From Methylosinus sp. C49 (GTDB lineage Bacteria; Pseudomonadota; Alphaproteobacteria; Rhizobiales; Beijerinckiaceae), in assembly GCF_009936375.1 (NCBI RefSeq), contig NZ_AP022332.1, positions 3,628,501 to 3,692,500 of the forward strand: a stretch of 64,000 bases of DNA. Reading direction: 5' to 3'. The notes beneath the pieces are model-generated. The model was given only the letters and a program-made list of their open reading frames with translations, did no database searches and was not told the origin of the DNA. Positions within the stretch are counted from its first letter, which is position 1. The number at the start of each line of letters is the position of its first letter. This document shows positions 38,293 to 47,874 of the stretch, one piece after another. The position numbers and the translations under genes were made by a program.

Positions 38293-38673
38293 TCAGAGCC
38301 GGCGCAGCGACAGCTCCTTGCCTTCCTTGGCGTCGCGGCGCCACAGCCCGTCGGCCTCGAGATCGAAATGCGCCTTATGGCCCTTGCGGGCAGTGAGCGC
38401 GAGGCGGCCGCGCTCCATCGACCAGCCCACCGGATCGAAGATGACGACGCCCTGGTCGCGGCAAGCCGGCGCCAGCTGGGCGCGGAAGCCGCCCGGCCCT
38501 CGGGCGCGATCGTCGAGCGTCAGCATGCAGCCGGTGTCCTTGTCGCCGGCGCGAAGAATCGCATAGCGGCCGGCGACGCTGGACGTCGCCGCGATTGCGG
38601 GCGCGGCCTCTATGGCGGCGAACGTCAGGCCGACGAAGGCGAGAAGCTTCGCAGAACGATAAAAAAGCGACAT
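38293..38673 (-). CDS. Small secreted protein of protease-inhibitor Inh/Omp19 type
   Basis: 126 residues. A signal peptide (MSLFYRSAKLLAFVGLTFAA, then the cleavage region IEAAPAIAA) precedes a domain with VAGRYAILRAGDKDTGCMLT, then CRDQGVVIFDPVGW and LTARKGHKAHFDLE, which resembles the AprI/Inh beta-barrel. Members inhibit secreted metalloproteases or are surface lipoproteins. The single disulfide pair (the Cys in TGCMLT and the Cys in APACRDQ) is in keeping. The ATG at 38673 has GGAG upstream. No protease gene is adjacent. Confidence 0.68.
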   Translation of the reverse strand: MSLFYRSAKLLAFVGLTFAAIEAAPAIAATSSVAGRYAILRAGDKDTGCMLTLDDRARGPGGFRAQLAPACRDQGVVIFDPVGWSMERGRLALTARKGHKAHFDLEADGLWRRDAKEGKELSLRRL

Positions 38674-39098
38674 TGAAGGCTCCAAGGAGCATTGAGAATC
38701 GAGGAAGAATATTGCCCTGCGCACGCCTCTCGACCAAGCCTCGAGGCGAAAAAAACGCGCGGCGTCGTCGGAACCAACGCGTTTTATTGAAACTCCTCCC
38801 CACATTCTCGCGTCTCTGCTCCGCGCCGCGGCCCGGTCGCGAGGCGGAGTCGCGCCGAAGCGCCAGCGGTCGTCGATCTGTCGAGGATTTCCACGCGCAA
38901 TCGCCCGCTACATCCGATATTTGCAAAAGGCGCGTTAACGAATTGCTCTATCTCGGCCATTGGCCCGGCCGTCGCGGGGCGACAATTCGGCGGCTCCGCC
39001 GCGCGACGCTCTTGCGCTTTTGCCCCTCGCGCCCCAAAGGACTAATCTCGAGCAAAAGGCCGGGGTTCGCGGCCTTCCTCCACACTGGAGCCGGCAAG
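38674..39098. other. Intergenic region before hemN, no gene seen
   Basis: 425 bases between two divergent genes without a convincing frame. AAAACGCG (38752-38759) and CGCGTTTT (38778-38785) form an 8-base inverted repeat 18 bases apart. I searched for an FNR/FixK-type site (TTGAT-N4-ATCAA) in front of hemN and saw none. The 3' third is C/G-rich and includes ATGACC directly at the hemN start. Confidence 0.4.
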
Positions 39099-40445
39099 AT
39101 GACCAGCGCCTCTCTCGCTCTCGCCGAACGTTCGGCGCCGCGTTACACGAGCTATCCCACCGCCCCGCATTTCTCGGCGGACATCGGGCCGGATCAGGCT
39201 GCGCGCTGGCTCGCCGAGCTCTCGCCGCAGGCCGATCTGTCGCTCTACCTGCATGTGCCCTTCTGCCCGGCGATCTGCACCTATTGCGGCTGCCACACCA
39301 AGGCGCTGCGTCAGGATGCGCCGCTCACCTCCTATAAGGAGACGCTGCTGCGCGAGATCGAGCTGGTCGCGGCCTCGACGCCGGCGCGCCATGTGCGCTC
39401 GATCCATTGGGGCGGCGGCACGCCGAGCATGCTCGGCCCCTCGCGCTTTCGCGAGGTGGCGCATGTGCTCGGCGAGCAGTTCGACATCGCCCGCGACGTC
39501 GAGCATGCGATCGAGCTCGATCCGCGTCTCGTGGACGCCGCGCTCGCCGATGCGCTGGTCGCCTCCGGCGTCAATCGCGTCTCGCTCGGCGTGCAGGATT
39601 TCAACAGCCATGTACAGAAAGCCGCCGGCCGCGAGCAGCCGTATGAGGTGGTGGAGCGCTGCGTCGCGCTGCTGCGCGCCGCAGGGCTCGAGGCGATCAA
39701 CTTCGATCTGATGTACGGCCTGCCGGAGCAGAGCGTCGACGATGTGATCCGCACGGCGAAGCTCGCCGTGGGACTGTCGCCGAGCCGCCTCGCGGTGTTC
39801 GGCTATGCGCATGTGCCGTGGTTCGCCGTGCATCAGCGGCTGATCGATCAGGCCGCGCTCGCCGGCGCCAATGAGCGCCTCGCGCAGGCGGAGGCGGTGC
39901 GCGCGACGCTGGAGGCCGAAGGCTTCGAGATCATCGGCCTCGATCATTTCGCGCGGCCGCAGGACACGATGGCGCAGGCCGCGCGCGAGGGCCGATTGCA
40001 CCGTAATTTCCAAGGCTACACCACCGACGCGGCCGATGCGCTCATCGGCCTCGGCGTCTCCTCCATCGGCCGGCTGCCGCAGGGCTATGTGGGCAATATC
40101 GGCGACACCGGCAATTGGCGCCGCTCCGTCGAGGCGGAACGCCTGCCCATCTCGCGCGGTCTCGCCTTCTCGGCGGAAGACAAGGCGCGCGGCGCCGTGA
40201 TCGAACGACTGATGTGTGATTTCTCAGTGGATTTCGGCGCAATCGCCGCGGCGCATGATTTCCGCGAGGATGCTTTCGACGACGCCGTGCCGCGCCTTTC
40301 GACGCTGATCGACGAAGGCCTCGTCGCGCTCGACGGTCGCCGCCTCACCATCGCGCAGCGCGGTCGTCCCTTCGCGCGGCTCGCGGCAGCCGCCTTCGAC
40401 GCCTATCTCGAAGCGAAAGCCGCTCGGCACTCTGTCGCTGTGTGA
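39099..40445 (+). CDS. hemN: Oxygen-independent coproporphyrinogen III oxidase
   Basis: 448 residues. The radical-SAM cluster ligands are Cys56-x3-Cys60-x2-Cys63, followed by Cys65 (PFCPAICTYCGC), as in HemN. Other signatures are WGGGTPSML, VNRVSLGVQDF and YGLPEQS. It converts coproporphyrinogen III to protoporphyrinogen IX without oxygen, so it serves haem synthesis when oxygen is low. The C-terminal HemN region with FSAEDKARGAVIERLMCDF is complete. No FNR-type site was seen upstream. Confidence 0.94.
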   Translation: MTSASLALAERSAPRYTSYPTAPHFSADIGPDQAARWLAELSPQADLSLYLHVPFCPAICTYCGCHTKALRQDAPLTSYKETLLREIELVAASTPARHVRSIHWGGGTPSMLGPSRFREVAHVLGEQFDIARDVEHAIELDPRLVDAALADALVASGVNRVSLGVQDFNSHVQKAAGREQPYEVVERCVALLRAAGLEAINFDLMYGLPEQSVDDVIRTAKLAVGLSPSRLAVFGYAHVPWFAVHQRLIDQAALAGANERLAQAEAVRATLEAEGFEIIGLDHFARPQDTMAQAAREGRLHRNFQGYTTDAADALIGLGVSSIGRLPQGYVGNIGDTGNWRRSVEAERLPISRGLAFSAEDKARGAVIERLMCDFSVDFGAIAAAHDFREDAFDDAVPRLSTLIDEGLVALDGRRLTIAQRGRPFARLAAAAFDAYLEAKAARHSVAV

Positions 40446-40575
40446 GCCGCGCCGATCGCCGAACGAAAAACGCTTTCGAGCGATGTGCGCGACGCATCGA
40501 CTCGTCGCCATCGCTTGTGATATTACCGATATGTTTCTTATCCCCGGCTCAATTTCGTTCGGCCCTGGGCCGGCA

Positions 40576-40638
40576 TTGACAAAGCGACCGTAACCTCGAA
40601 TTGTCTCAATATGAAATAAGTACTATCGCCTAGGCGAT
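40576..40638 (+). promoter_or_regulatory. Promoter candidate and palindrome upstream of the ParA-like gene
   Basis: TTGACA (40576-40581) is an ideal -35 hexamer; a -10 around AATTGT (40599-40604) is only moderate. A perfect 14-base palindrome ATCGCCTAGGCGAT lies at 40625-40638, about 87 bases before the start codon at 40725. No protein known to bind it can be named. The leader between is about 90 nt. Confidence 0.4.
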
Positions 40639-40724
40639 TCCCCCAGCTTTCGTCTCACAGCGTCGCGCGCCGTCACGAGTCCGCACGAGACGCGTAGCGT
40701 TTATCATTCCGAGGAAACAGCATA

Positions 40725-41465
40725 ATGCTCGCATCGCCACTCGTTCTGGTCGGAGCCGACAAGGGCGGAGTCGGCAAGACGACGGTGACGCGGCTGCTGA
40801 TCGATTTCCTGCAGATGGCGAACCGCGCGGTGCGCGTCTACGACACGCAAGCGCCGACCGGCGCGCTGAAGCGTTTCTATCCTGATATCGCGCAGATCAT
40901 CGACATTCGCGACGTGCGCCATCAGGCGCGTCTCGTCGAGAGCCTCACCCAGCACAGCGCCGTCACCATCGTCGACATAAAGGCGGGGCAGCTCACGCGC
41001 ACGCTGCGCTTCATGGAGGATGTCGGTCTGCTCGACGCCGCGTCGCGCGGCGAGGCGCGTGTGATGGTGCTGCACCTCATCGGCGCATCGGTCGCCTCGC
41101 TCTCCGAGCTCGAGGAGGTCGAGCCCTTCAAGAGCAAATGCGAATATCGCATCGTCAAGAACTTCATCAACGCCTCCAACTTTTTTCAAGAGAACGCCCA
41201 CTTCTCCGAACGCTATCTCGGCGAGAGCGATGCGAGCCGCGAGATCATCGTGCCGCGTCTCGATCCGCTCGCCTATGAGGCGGTGGAGCTTACCGGGCTG
41301 CCATTTTCGTCTTTCGTGTTCGACGAGCCTGCGCGCAACGCCGAACATCGTCCGCGCTCATTCGTCCTGCGCGGCTATGTGCGCACATGGCTCGAACGTT
41401 CATGGACCAATTTCGAGGCCGCGGGGCTGCGCAGCTATGTCGCTCCCGCTTCCGAGAAAATCTAA
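40725..41465 (+). CDS. ParA/MinD-type P-loop ATPase
   Basis: 246 residues. A deviant Walker A, KGGVGKT at residues 13-19 (VLVGADKGGVGKTTVTRLLI), is followed by VYDTQAPTGALKRFYPD and a Walker-B-like TIVDIKAG, typical of the ParA/MinD superfamily. It lacks an N-terminal DNA-binding part, and no ParB is nearby. The next gene, 43 bases on, is a bactofilin, so it may position or regulate that polymer; I recognise relatives in other alphaproteobacteria but no characterised one. No membrane-targeting helix of the MinD type is obvious. Confidence 0.8.
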   Translation: MLASPLVLVGADKGGVGKTTVTRLLIDFLQMANRAVRVYDTQAPTGALKRFYPDIAQIIDIRDVRHQARLVESLTQHSAVTIVDIKAGQLTRTLRFMEDVGLLDAASRGEARVMVLHLIGASVASLSELEEVEPFKSKCEYRIVKNFINASNFFQENAHFSERYLGESDASREIIVPRLDPLAYEAVELTGLPFSSFVFDEPARNAEHRPRSFVLRGYVRTWLERSWTNFEAAGLRSYVAPASEKI

Positions 41466-41508
41466 TTCCAAGAAGCCGGCAAACGGCGCAACAAAGGAGA
41501 CCACTGTG

Positions 41509-42000
41509 ATGAAAGACTTCCGACCTGAAGAAAAGAATGTCGTCTATATCGGCGAAGGCGTGACGCTGACCGGCTCCGTCAAAGCGCAGGACACGATCGT
41601 CGTCGACGGCGCCGTCGATGGCGAGATCTCTTGCAGCCAGCTGATCGTCGGCCCGTCGGGCGTCGTCAATGGCGCGATCTCGGTCTCCGACGCGGATATC
41701 TATGGCCGCATCGGCACGGATATCACCATCAAGCAGCTGCTGATCGTGCGCTCCACCGGCCGTGTCGAAGGCAAGTGGATCTATGGCGAGATCGAGGTCG
41801 AGAAGGGCGGCGTGCTGTTCGGCACGGCGGAATCGACCGAAATCCGCTCCGAGCGCAAGCCCGTGAACGCCAAGGACGACAAGGCCTCCTTCAAGAGCTT
41901 CGAGAAGCCCGCGCTGGTCGCCTCCAATGACGCCGACGCCGACGCAGCGCCTGTCACCAGCATCTCGTCGCGCGCGCTGCGCGATCGCCGCAAGGCCTGA
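41509..42000 (+). CDS. Bactofilin (DUF583)
   Basis: 163 residues. The right-handed beta-helix core reads IGEGVTLTGSVKAQDTIVVD, then GAVDGEISCSQLIVGPSG and VNGAISVSDADIYGRI, with six-residue turns typical of bactofilins, which form stable filaments and direct cell shape or peptidoglycan remodelling. Short unstructured tails flank it. The ATG at 41509 follows AAAGGAGA; a GTG three bases earlier is in frame. It lies 43 bases behind the ParA-like gene and is probably in the same operon. Confidence 0.92.
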   Translation: MKDFRPEEKNVVYIGEGVTLTGSVKAQDTIVVDGAVDGEISCSQLIVGPSGVVNGAISVSDADIYGRIGTDITIKQLLIVRSTGRVEGKWIYGEIEVEKGGVLFGTAESTEIRSERKPVNAKDDKASFKSFEKPALVASNDADADAAPVTSISSRALRDRRKA

Positions 42001-42033
42001 CGTTCGGAGCCGCGAGGCTCGGGACGGAATGGC

Positions 42034-43542
42034 TCAGGGCAAAGCCGCGCGCAAGAGCTTGCCATTGCGATTGCGCGGCAGCGCCTCCAGAAAAACGATC
42101 TGTCGCGGCCGCTTATAGGCCGCGAGATGATCCGCGCAATGGGCGAGGATATCCTCCTCGCCCAGCGTCGCGCCATCGCGCAAGATCACATAGGCTTTGA
42201 TGATCGTCTGATCGTCGCGACCCGGGCGCTCCGCGACCGCGGCGTCGGCGACGAGTGGATGCGCCAGCAGGCATTTCTCCACTTCCGCCGGCGAGACGCG
42301 ATAGCCGAGCGCGTTCATCACCTCATCGGCGCGGCCGTGGTGCCACATATAGCCATCGGCGTCGAACTCGACGAGATCGCCGGAGACGAACCAGTCGCCG
42401 CGAAAGGCTTCCCTTTCTTCATCCGGCCGGTTCCAATAGCGCAACATCAGGCCCGGCTCATCGCGACGCACGGCGAGCACGCCGGTCTCGCCGCGACCGA
42501 GCGGCTCGGTCCCCTCCTCGCGCGGCAGAGCGGCGACGAAGCGCCCCGGCTGCGGGCGACCCGGCGAGCCCGGCCGCACCGGAACGCTCGGCGCGCTGGA
42601 AATGAAGGTCGAAATCTCGCTCATGCCGAAGGCCTCGTAGAGCTCGGTCTTGGCGCGCGCGCGCCATTCCTCGAGCAGGCTCGGCGACAGAGCGGCGCCG
42701 GCGGTGAGGCCATGCCGCAGGCTCGAGAGATCATGCGTCTCCAGCGCCGCATATTTGAGAATCTGGCGATAGACGCCGGGCACGGCGGCGAAGATGGTCG
42801 CGCGATGGCGCGCGATGAGCCGCGGCCAGACTTGCGGATCGGGACGGCCGTTGTAGAGCACCGCCGCGGCGCCATTGGCCAGCGGATCGACCACGCCGAC
42901 GCCGAGCGTGTAGGTCCAGTTCATCGCGCCGGCGTGCAGCATCACATCGTCGGCCGTGAGCCCCTGCCAATGCGAATACATGGGCCGCCGCGCCCAGGCG
43001 GCGCGATGCGCATGCAGCACGCCCTTGGGCCGGCTCGTCGTGCCGGAGGTGTAGACGAGATAGGCGGGATCGTCGGCCGCCGTGTCGGCGTATTCCTCCA
43101 GCAGCGCGCCTTTCGTCAGCCGCGCGAGATCCGCGCCGCGCAAGACGACGACGCCGACGCGCGAATGCGCCTCGCTCTCGAAATCGCGGCCGAGCACCAG
43201 CGCGGTCGCGCCGCAATCTTCCAGCAGGAAGGAGGCCTCCTCGAAAGTGAGCTGCGAGGAGGCGAGCAGCGCGACATAGCCGGCGGCGATGGCGGCGAAA
43301 TAGGAGAGGACAGCGCCGGCCTCATTGCCCATGCGGATCATCACGCGCGCGCCGGGCGAAAGGCCGAGATCGCGAAAGCCGGCGGCGAGCGCGCGCACGT
43401 CACGATCGAGCGCGCCATAGGTCCAGCTCGTCTCGCTCTCGTCGCCGACGATGACGATCGCCGTCTTGTCGGGATGAATGCGCGCGTGATCGGCGATGCA
43501 ATAGCGGGCGAGATTGAAGCGGGCGGGAACGGGCTCGATCAT
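42034..43542 (-). CDS. AMP-dependent acyl-CoA synthetase (benzoate-CoA ligase-like class)
   Basis: 502 residues of the ANL superfamily. The adenylation P-loop reads YTSGTTSRPKG, the AFGMSEISTF motif forms the AMP pocket, and WFVSGDLVEFDADGYMWHHG and the final PRNRNGKLLR complete the domain, with the catalytic lysine in the last. It would activate a carboxylic acid as acyl-AMP and then acyl-CoA. The overall shape with a short N-terminal part is that of benzoate/fatty-acyl-type enzymes; the exact acid is unknown. It follows prs by 32 bases but a functional link is not obvious. Confidence 0.85.
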   Translation of the reverse strand: MIEPVPARFNLARYCIADHARIHPDKTAIVIVGDESETSWTYGALDRDVRALAAGFRDLGLSPGARVMIRMGNEAGAVLSYFAAIAAGYVALLASSQLTFEEASFLLEDCGATALVLGRDFESEAHSRVGVVVLRGADLARLTKGALLEEYADTAADDPAYLVYTSGTTSRPKGVLHAHRAAWARRPMYSHWQGLTADDVMLHAGAMNWTYTLGVGVVDPLANGAAAVLYNGRPDPQVWPRLIARHRATIFAAVPGVYRQILKYAALETHDLSSLRHGLTAGAALSPSLLEEWRARAKTELYEAFGMSEISTFISSAPSVPVRPGSPGRPQPGRFVAALPREEGTEPLGRGETGVLAVRRDEPGLMLRYWNRPDEEREAFRGDWFVSGDLVEFDADGYMWHHGRADEVMNALGYRVSPAEVEKCLLAHPLVADAAVAERPGRDDQTIIKAYVILRDGATLGEEDILAHCADHLAAYKRPRQIVFLEALPRNRNGKLLRAALP

Positions 43543-43574
43543 GTGCTCACTAGACTCTCGAGAGCGCGCGCCCG

Positions 43575-44516
43575 TCAGTCGAACAGGCTCGACACGCTCT
43601 CCTCGCGCGCCGTGCGGGCGATGGCCTCGCCGATCAGCGGGCCGATCGGGATGAAGCGAATATTGCGCGCCCCCTGCACGGCCGGCGTCGCCGCGATCGT
43701 GTCGGTCAGCACCAGCTCTTTCAGCTTGGAGGCGGCGACGCGCTCGGCCGCCGCGCCGGAGAGCACGCCGTGGGTGATATAGGCGGAGACCGAGGTCGCG
43801 CCCTGCGCCAGCAGCGCCTCGGCGGCGTTGCAGAGCGTGCCGCCCGAATCGACGATATCGTCGACGAGAATGCAATTGCGACCGGTGACGTCGCCGATAA
43901 TGTTCATCACCTCCGATTCGCCGGCGCGCTCGCGGCGCTTGTCGACAATGGCCAGCGGCGCATCGATGCGTTTGGCGAGAGCGCGGGCGCGCACCACGCC
44001 GCCCGTGTCCGGCGAGACGACCATCGCATTGGGCACTTTGGCGTGCGATTTGATATCCGCCACCATGACCGGCGCCGCGAAGAGATTGTCGGTCGGAATG
44101 TCGAAGAAGCCCTGAATCTGCCCGGCATGGAGATCGACGGTCAGCACGCGGTCGGCGCCCGCCCTGGTGATGAGATTGGCGACGAGCTTGGCCGAGATCG
44201 GCGTGCGCGAGGTGCCTTTGCGGTCCTGCCGCGCATAGCCGAAATAGGGAATGACCGCAGTGATGCGGCGCGCCGACGCGCGGCGCAGCGCGTCGATCAT
44301 GATGAGCAGCTCCATCAGATGATCGTTCGACGGCGCGGACGTCGACTGGACGACGAAAGTGTCCTGCCCGCGCACATTCTCCTGAATCTCGACGAAGACC
44401 TCCATATCGGCGAAGCGCCGCACCTGCGCCCTGCACAAAGGCACGTTGACATAGGCTGCGATCGTCTCGGCGAGCGCGCGATTAGAGTTGCCTGCGAGAA
44501 TTTTCATCGCCGCCAT
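43575..44516 (-). CDS. prs: Ribose-phosphate pyrophosphokinase
   Basis: 313 residues, the expected length. It makes PRPP from ribose-5-phosphate and ATP. Visible signatures are [20 protein letters not shown], the flexible loop [20 protein letters not shown] with its catalytic residues, and the PRPP-binding loop [20 protein letters not shown]. The start at 44516 gives MAAMKIL and has GAGG upstream; ATG 44507 is the alternative. It is transcribed toward the acyl-CoA synthetase gene. Confidence 0.96.
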   Translation of the reverse strand: MAAMKILAGNSNRALAETIAAYVNVPLCRAQVRRFADMEVFVEIQENVRGQDTFVVQSTSAPSNDHLMELLIMIDALRRASARRITAVIPYFGYARQDRKGTSRTPISAKLVANLITRAGADRVLTVDLHAGQIQGFFDIPTDNLFAAPVMVADIKSHAKVPNAMVVSPDTGGVVRARALAKRIDAPLAIVDKRRERAGESEVMNIIGDVTGRNCILVDDIVDSGGTLCNAAEALLAQGATSVSAYITHGVLSGAAAERVAASKLKELVLTDTIAATPAVQGARNIRFIPIGPLIGEAIARTAREESVSSLFD

Positions 44517-44607
44517 CGATACGCCTCGACCCTCACCAGTGACACGGCGGCCTCTTAGCAGCGATGCGGCCGTCGGACAATACGGCAGCAATATGACACT
44601 GCTCTCG

Positions 44608-44820
44608 TCACGCCTCGCCGCGGCGGCAGACGATCTTGAGATATTCCTGTCCCTCGCGCGGCGCGAGCGTCGTGCGGGCGATCGTCGCCTGCCCGAGGAA
44701 GCCGCATTGCGCCTGGCTCGCCACCCTCGGCCCCCGGACGACGTCTATCGCCGTCTCCGGGCGGCAGTCGCTCGGCGAGACCTGGAGCGAGCAGACGAGG
44801 ATCATTACGGAATAGAGCAT
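44608..44820 (-). CDS. Small conserved Cys-containing protein
   Basis: 70 residues. A hydrophobic N-terminus ([20 protein letters not shown]) suggests a signal or anchor, and the rest ([19 protein letters not shown] and [11 protein letters not shown]) has a four-Cys pattern that I recognise as recurring in small uncharacterised Hyphomicrobiales proteins. The ATG at 44820 follows GAGAAAG. It lies between divergently oriented prs and a GNAT gene. Function unknown. Confidence 0.65.
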   Translation of the reverse strand: MLYSVMILVCSLQVSPSDCRPETAIDVVRGPRVASQAQCGFLGQATIARTTLAPREGQEYLKIVCRRGEA

Positions 44821-44920
44821 GCGCTTTCTCCCCCCGCTCGAGTTCGGCTCCTCGAGCCTGCCGCTCCCCATTCCCGGCTCTTGCTCAGGCCCGACGAGAC
44901 CTCTCTGACGACGAAGCTAG

Positions 44921-44935
44921 GGCATGTTCCATGCC
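44921..44935. repeat. Short perfect palindrome before a GNAT gene
   Basis: GGCATG (44921-44926) and CATGCC (44930-44935) surround TTC in a 168-base intergenic gap. It could be an operator for the divergent small gene or the downstream acetyltransferase, or part of a dispersed repeat. Nothing else supports a function. Confidence 0.3.
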
Positions 44936-44988
44936 ACTGCGATGAGATAAAAGCGGCAGAGCCGCCTTCTTTCGACCCTGAGACAAAA

Positions 44989-45702
44989 ATGTCACAACCG
45001 CAGTCCCCGGCCCCGCTCTCGGCGCCCTTTGTCGCCCCCACGCGAACGCGCCTGTCCGGCCGGCTGACGACGCTCGTCCCGCTCGCGGCGGCCCATGCCG
45101 ACGATCTCTATGCGGCGACGCATGAGCAGCCTCGCGCCGAGGAGCGCGAGGCGCTGTGGCGCTATCTCTTCATCGGCCCCTTCCCCGACCGCGCCGCCTT
45201 CCGAGCCGCCGTCGAGAAAATGGAGGCCGCGACAGACGCAATCTGGTTCGCCGTACTCGACGGCGACGGCCGCGCTGTCGGCTTCCAGTCCTATATGAAC
45301 ATCGAGCCGGCCAATCGCGCCGTCGAAGTGGGCGGCGTGCTCTATTCCCCGGCTCTGCAGCGCAGCGCCGCGGCGACAGAGGCGCAATATTTGTTCGCCG
45401 CCCACGCCTTCGAGACGCTGGGCTGCCGCCGTTATGTCTGGAAATGCGACAACGCCAATGAGAAATCCAAGGCGGCGGCGCTGCGGCTCGGCTTCTCGCC
45501 GGAGGGGCTCTTCCGCCAGCATATGATCGTCAAGGGCCGCAATCGCGACACTGCCTGGTTTTCCATGCTGGACAGCGAATGGCCGGCGCGCCGAGCCGCC
45601 TTCGAGGCCTTTCTCGATCCCGGCAATTTCGACGCCTTCGGCCGCCAGAAAACGCCGCTTTCGGCCTTGAACGGGCAGGCCCGCGCGGCAGATAGGGACT
45701 GA
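44989..45702 (+). CDS. GNAT-family acetyltransferase, RimJ/RimL type
   Basis: 237 residues. The N-terminal part (TTLVPLAAAHADDLYAATHE) and MNIEPANRAVEVGGVLYSPA, then the C-terminal NEKSKAAALRLGFSPEGLFR and HMIVKGRNRDTAWFSMLDSE, fit the RimJ/L-like GNAT type that acetylates N-terminal or side-chain amines. The ATG is at 44989. Its target is not evident from context. Confidence 0.85.
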   Translation: MSQPQSPAPLSAPFVAPTRTRLSGRLTTLVPLAAAHADDLYAATHEQPRAEEREALWRYLFIGPFPDRAAFRAAVEKMEAATDAIWFAVLDGDGRAVGFQSYMNIEPANRAVEVGGVLYSPALQRSAAATEAQYLFAAHAFETLGCRRYVWKCDNANEKSKAAALRLGFSPEGLFRQHMIVKGRNRDTAWFSMLDSEWPARRAAFEAFLDPGNFDAFGRQKTPLSALNGQARAADRD

Positions 45703-45840
45703 CGGCGGCAAGGCCGAGCCCGGCTCGGACGGATTGCCTCGCCGAACGGATGATGGTTTACAATGAATTGCGAGACGTTGGCGCGGATTTGACGCTTCCG
45801 CCGGCGGTTCTCGCGCAACGCTCTTCGGACGGTCTAAACA

Positions 45841-47061
45841 ATGACGACGGCCGGCGCCAGCCTACTCAACAGCCTCGACCTGCCCAAGCCGCCGGGCGAG
45901 ACGCGCGTCGTCGTGGCCATGTCCGGCGGCGTCGACTCGAGCGTCGTCGCCGCTCTGCTGCGCGAGGAAGGCTATGACGTCGTCGGCGTCACGCTGCAGC
46001 TCTACGACCATGGCGAGGCCACGCATCGCAAGGGCGCCTGCTGCGCCGGCCAGGACATTCAAGACGCGCGCCAGGTGGCGGCGCGGCTCGGCATTCCGCA
46101 TTACGTGCTCGACTATGAGAGCCGCTTCCGCGAGACCGTCATCGACACTTTCGCGCAGAGCTACGCCAGCGGCGAGACGCCGGTTCCCTGCGTCGCCTGC
46201 AATCAATTCGTGAAATTCGTCGATCTCTTCGAGACCGCCAAGGATCTCGGCGCCGACGCTCTCGCCACCGGCCATTACATCGCCTCCCGCGAGGACGGCT
46301 CCGGCGGCCGGGCGCTCTATCGCGCCTTCGACGCTTCCCGCGACCAGAGCTATTTCCTCTTCGCCACGACGCGCGCTCAGCTCGACATGCTGCGCTTTCC
46401 GCTCGGCGAATACGCCAAATCCGAGGTGCGCGAGCTGGCCCGGCGGTTCGGCCTCGACATCGCCGAGAAGCCGGACAGCCAGGACATTTGTTTCGTTCCG
46501 AGCGGACATTACACCGATCTCGTCGAGCGCCTGTCGCCCGGCGCCGCCGTGCCGGGCGACATCGTCCATGTGGACGGGCGCGTGCTCGGCCGCCATGCCG
46601 GCGTCATCCATTACACCATCGGCCAGCGGCGCGGCCTCGGCCTCGGCGCCGCCGTCTCCGGCCGCGCGGCCGAGCCGCTCTTCGTCGTGCGGCTCGACGC
46701 CGCCAAGGCGCAGGTCGTCGTCGGCCCGCGCGAGGCGCTGGAGACCCGCCGCGTCGCGCTGCGCGACGTGAATTGGATCGGCGCGGGCGATCTTTCCGAT
46801 CTGCCGGCCGAGGGTCTGCCGATTTCCGCGCGCGTGCGCTCCACCCGCCCGCCGACGCCGGCGCTGCTGCGGCCGCTGCCGGGCGGCGGGGCGGAGGTCG
46901 TGTTCGAGACCGGCGAGTTCGGCGTCTCGCCGGGCCAGGCCTGCGTCTTCTATGAGCGCGACGACACGCGCGGCCGCGTGCTCGGCGGCGGCTTCATCGC
47001 GCATGCCGAAGCGGAGCCCCCCGCGCCAGAGCCGGCGCTCGAGCTCGATCGGAGCGCCTGA
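45841..47061 (+). CDS. mnmA: tRNA-specific 2-thiouridylase MnmA
   Basis: 406 residues. The ATP-PPase loop is MSGGVDSS (residues 28-34), and the two catalytic cysteines are Cys120 ([10 protein letters not shown]) and Cys217 (SQDICFVP). It adds sulfur to U34 of tRNAs for Lys, Glu and Gln. The C-terminal tail beyond residue 385 is Pro/Glu/Ala-rich. The start ATG at 45841 has only a weak ribosome-binding site. The stop shares a base with the next start (TGATG). Confidence 0.95.
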   Translation: MTTAGASLLNSLDLPKPPGETRVVVAMSGGVDSSVVAALLREEGYDVVGVTLQLYDHGEATHRKGACCAGQDIQDARQVAARLGIPHYVLDYESRFRETVIDTFAQSYASGETPVPCVACNQFVKFVDLFETAKDLGADALATGHYIASREDGSGGRALYRAFDASRDQSYFLFATTRAQLDMLRFPLGEYAKSEVRELARRFGLDIAEKPDSQDICFVPSGHYTDLVERLSPGAAVPGDIVHVDGRVLGRHAGVIHYTIGQRRGLGLGAAVSGRAAEPLFVVRLDAAKAQVVVGPREALETRRVALRDVNWIGAGDLSDLPAEGLPISARVRSTRPPTPALLRPLPGGGAEVVFETGEFGVSPGQACVFYERDDTRGRVLGGGFIAHAEAEPPAPEPALELDRSA

Positions 47062-47801
47062 TGAGCGATGCGCGTGGCGTTTCCGGGTTCAGCTTTTTCG
47101 AGCACGGCCTCGATCGCCAGGCGATAGAGGCCGCCTACGCCCGCTGGGCGCCCGTCTATGACCTCGTCTTTTCCCATATGCTCGGCCCCGGCCGGCGCGC
47201 CGTGGCGACGATCGCCTCCCGCGCCGATGGGCGCATATTGGACGTCGGGGTCGGCACCGGCCTCGAGCTGCCCATGTTCCGCGACAAGACGCGGGTCGTC
47301 GGCGTCGATCTCTCCGAGCCTATGCTGCAACGCGCCTCCGCCCGCGTCGCCCGCGAGGGGCTGACGAACATCGCCGGCCTCGCCCGCATGGACGCGAGCC
47401 GGCTCGCCTTCTGCGACGCCAGCTTCGCCTGCGTGGTGGCGCCCTATCTGCTGACCGTGGTGCCCGACCCGGAGGAGACGCTGGACGAGCTCGCCCGCGT
47501 GGTGCGGCCGGGCGGCGAGATCGTGCTGGTCAATCATGTCAGCTCGCCGGATTGGCCGATGTCCGCGCTGGAGCAGCTCATCGGCGAGAGCTTTTCGGTC
47601 ACTCTCGGCTGGCGCCCGCAATTCCCATGGTCGATCATCGGCGACTGGATCGACTCGCGCACCGACATGCGCCTCACCGAGCGCCGCGTGCTGCCGCCCT
47701 TCGGCCTGTTCACGCTGACGCGCATAGAGCGCCTCGCCCGCTGGGGCGAGCATTCCCGCCGGCCCTATGACGAGCATCGTCGGCCGTTCGAGCACGCGTA
47801 A
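47061..47801 (+). CDS. Class I SAM methyltransferase, PmtA-like
   Basis: 246 residues. The SAM-binding motif DVGVGTGLELPMF and the following acidic residue (VVGVDLSEPM) are clear. The N-terminal YARWAPVYDLVFSHMLGPGR resembles phosphatidylethanolamine N-methyltransferases of the Rhodobacter type, which make phosphatidylcholine. It is coupled to mnmA through TGATG. No second phospholipid gene lies nearby, so the substrate is inferred. Confidence 0.8.
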   Translation: MSDARGVSGFSFFEHGLDRQAIEAAYARWAPVYDLVFSHMLGPGRRAVATIASRADGRILDVGVGTGLELPMFRDKTRVVGVDLSEPMLQRASARVAREGLTNIAGLARMDASRLAFCDASFACVVAPYLLTVVPDPEETLDELARVVRPGGEIVLVNHVSSPDWPMSALEQLIGESFSVTLGWRPQFPWSIIGDWIDSRTDMRLTERRVLPPFGLFTLTRIERLARWGEHSRRPYDEHRRPFEHA

Positions 47802-47874
47802 TCGAACCGGGCAAAGGCGAGGAAAGCGCCCCCGATTCCACACACCTTCGAGCCAGCCTCTGGCGTTCCCGCCC

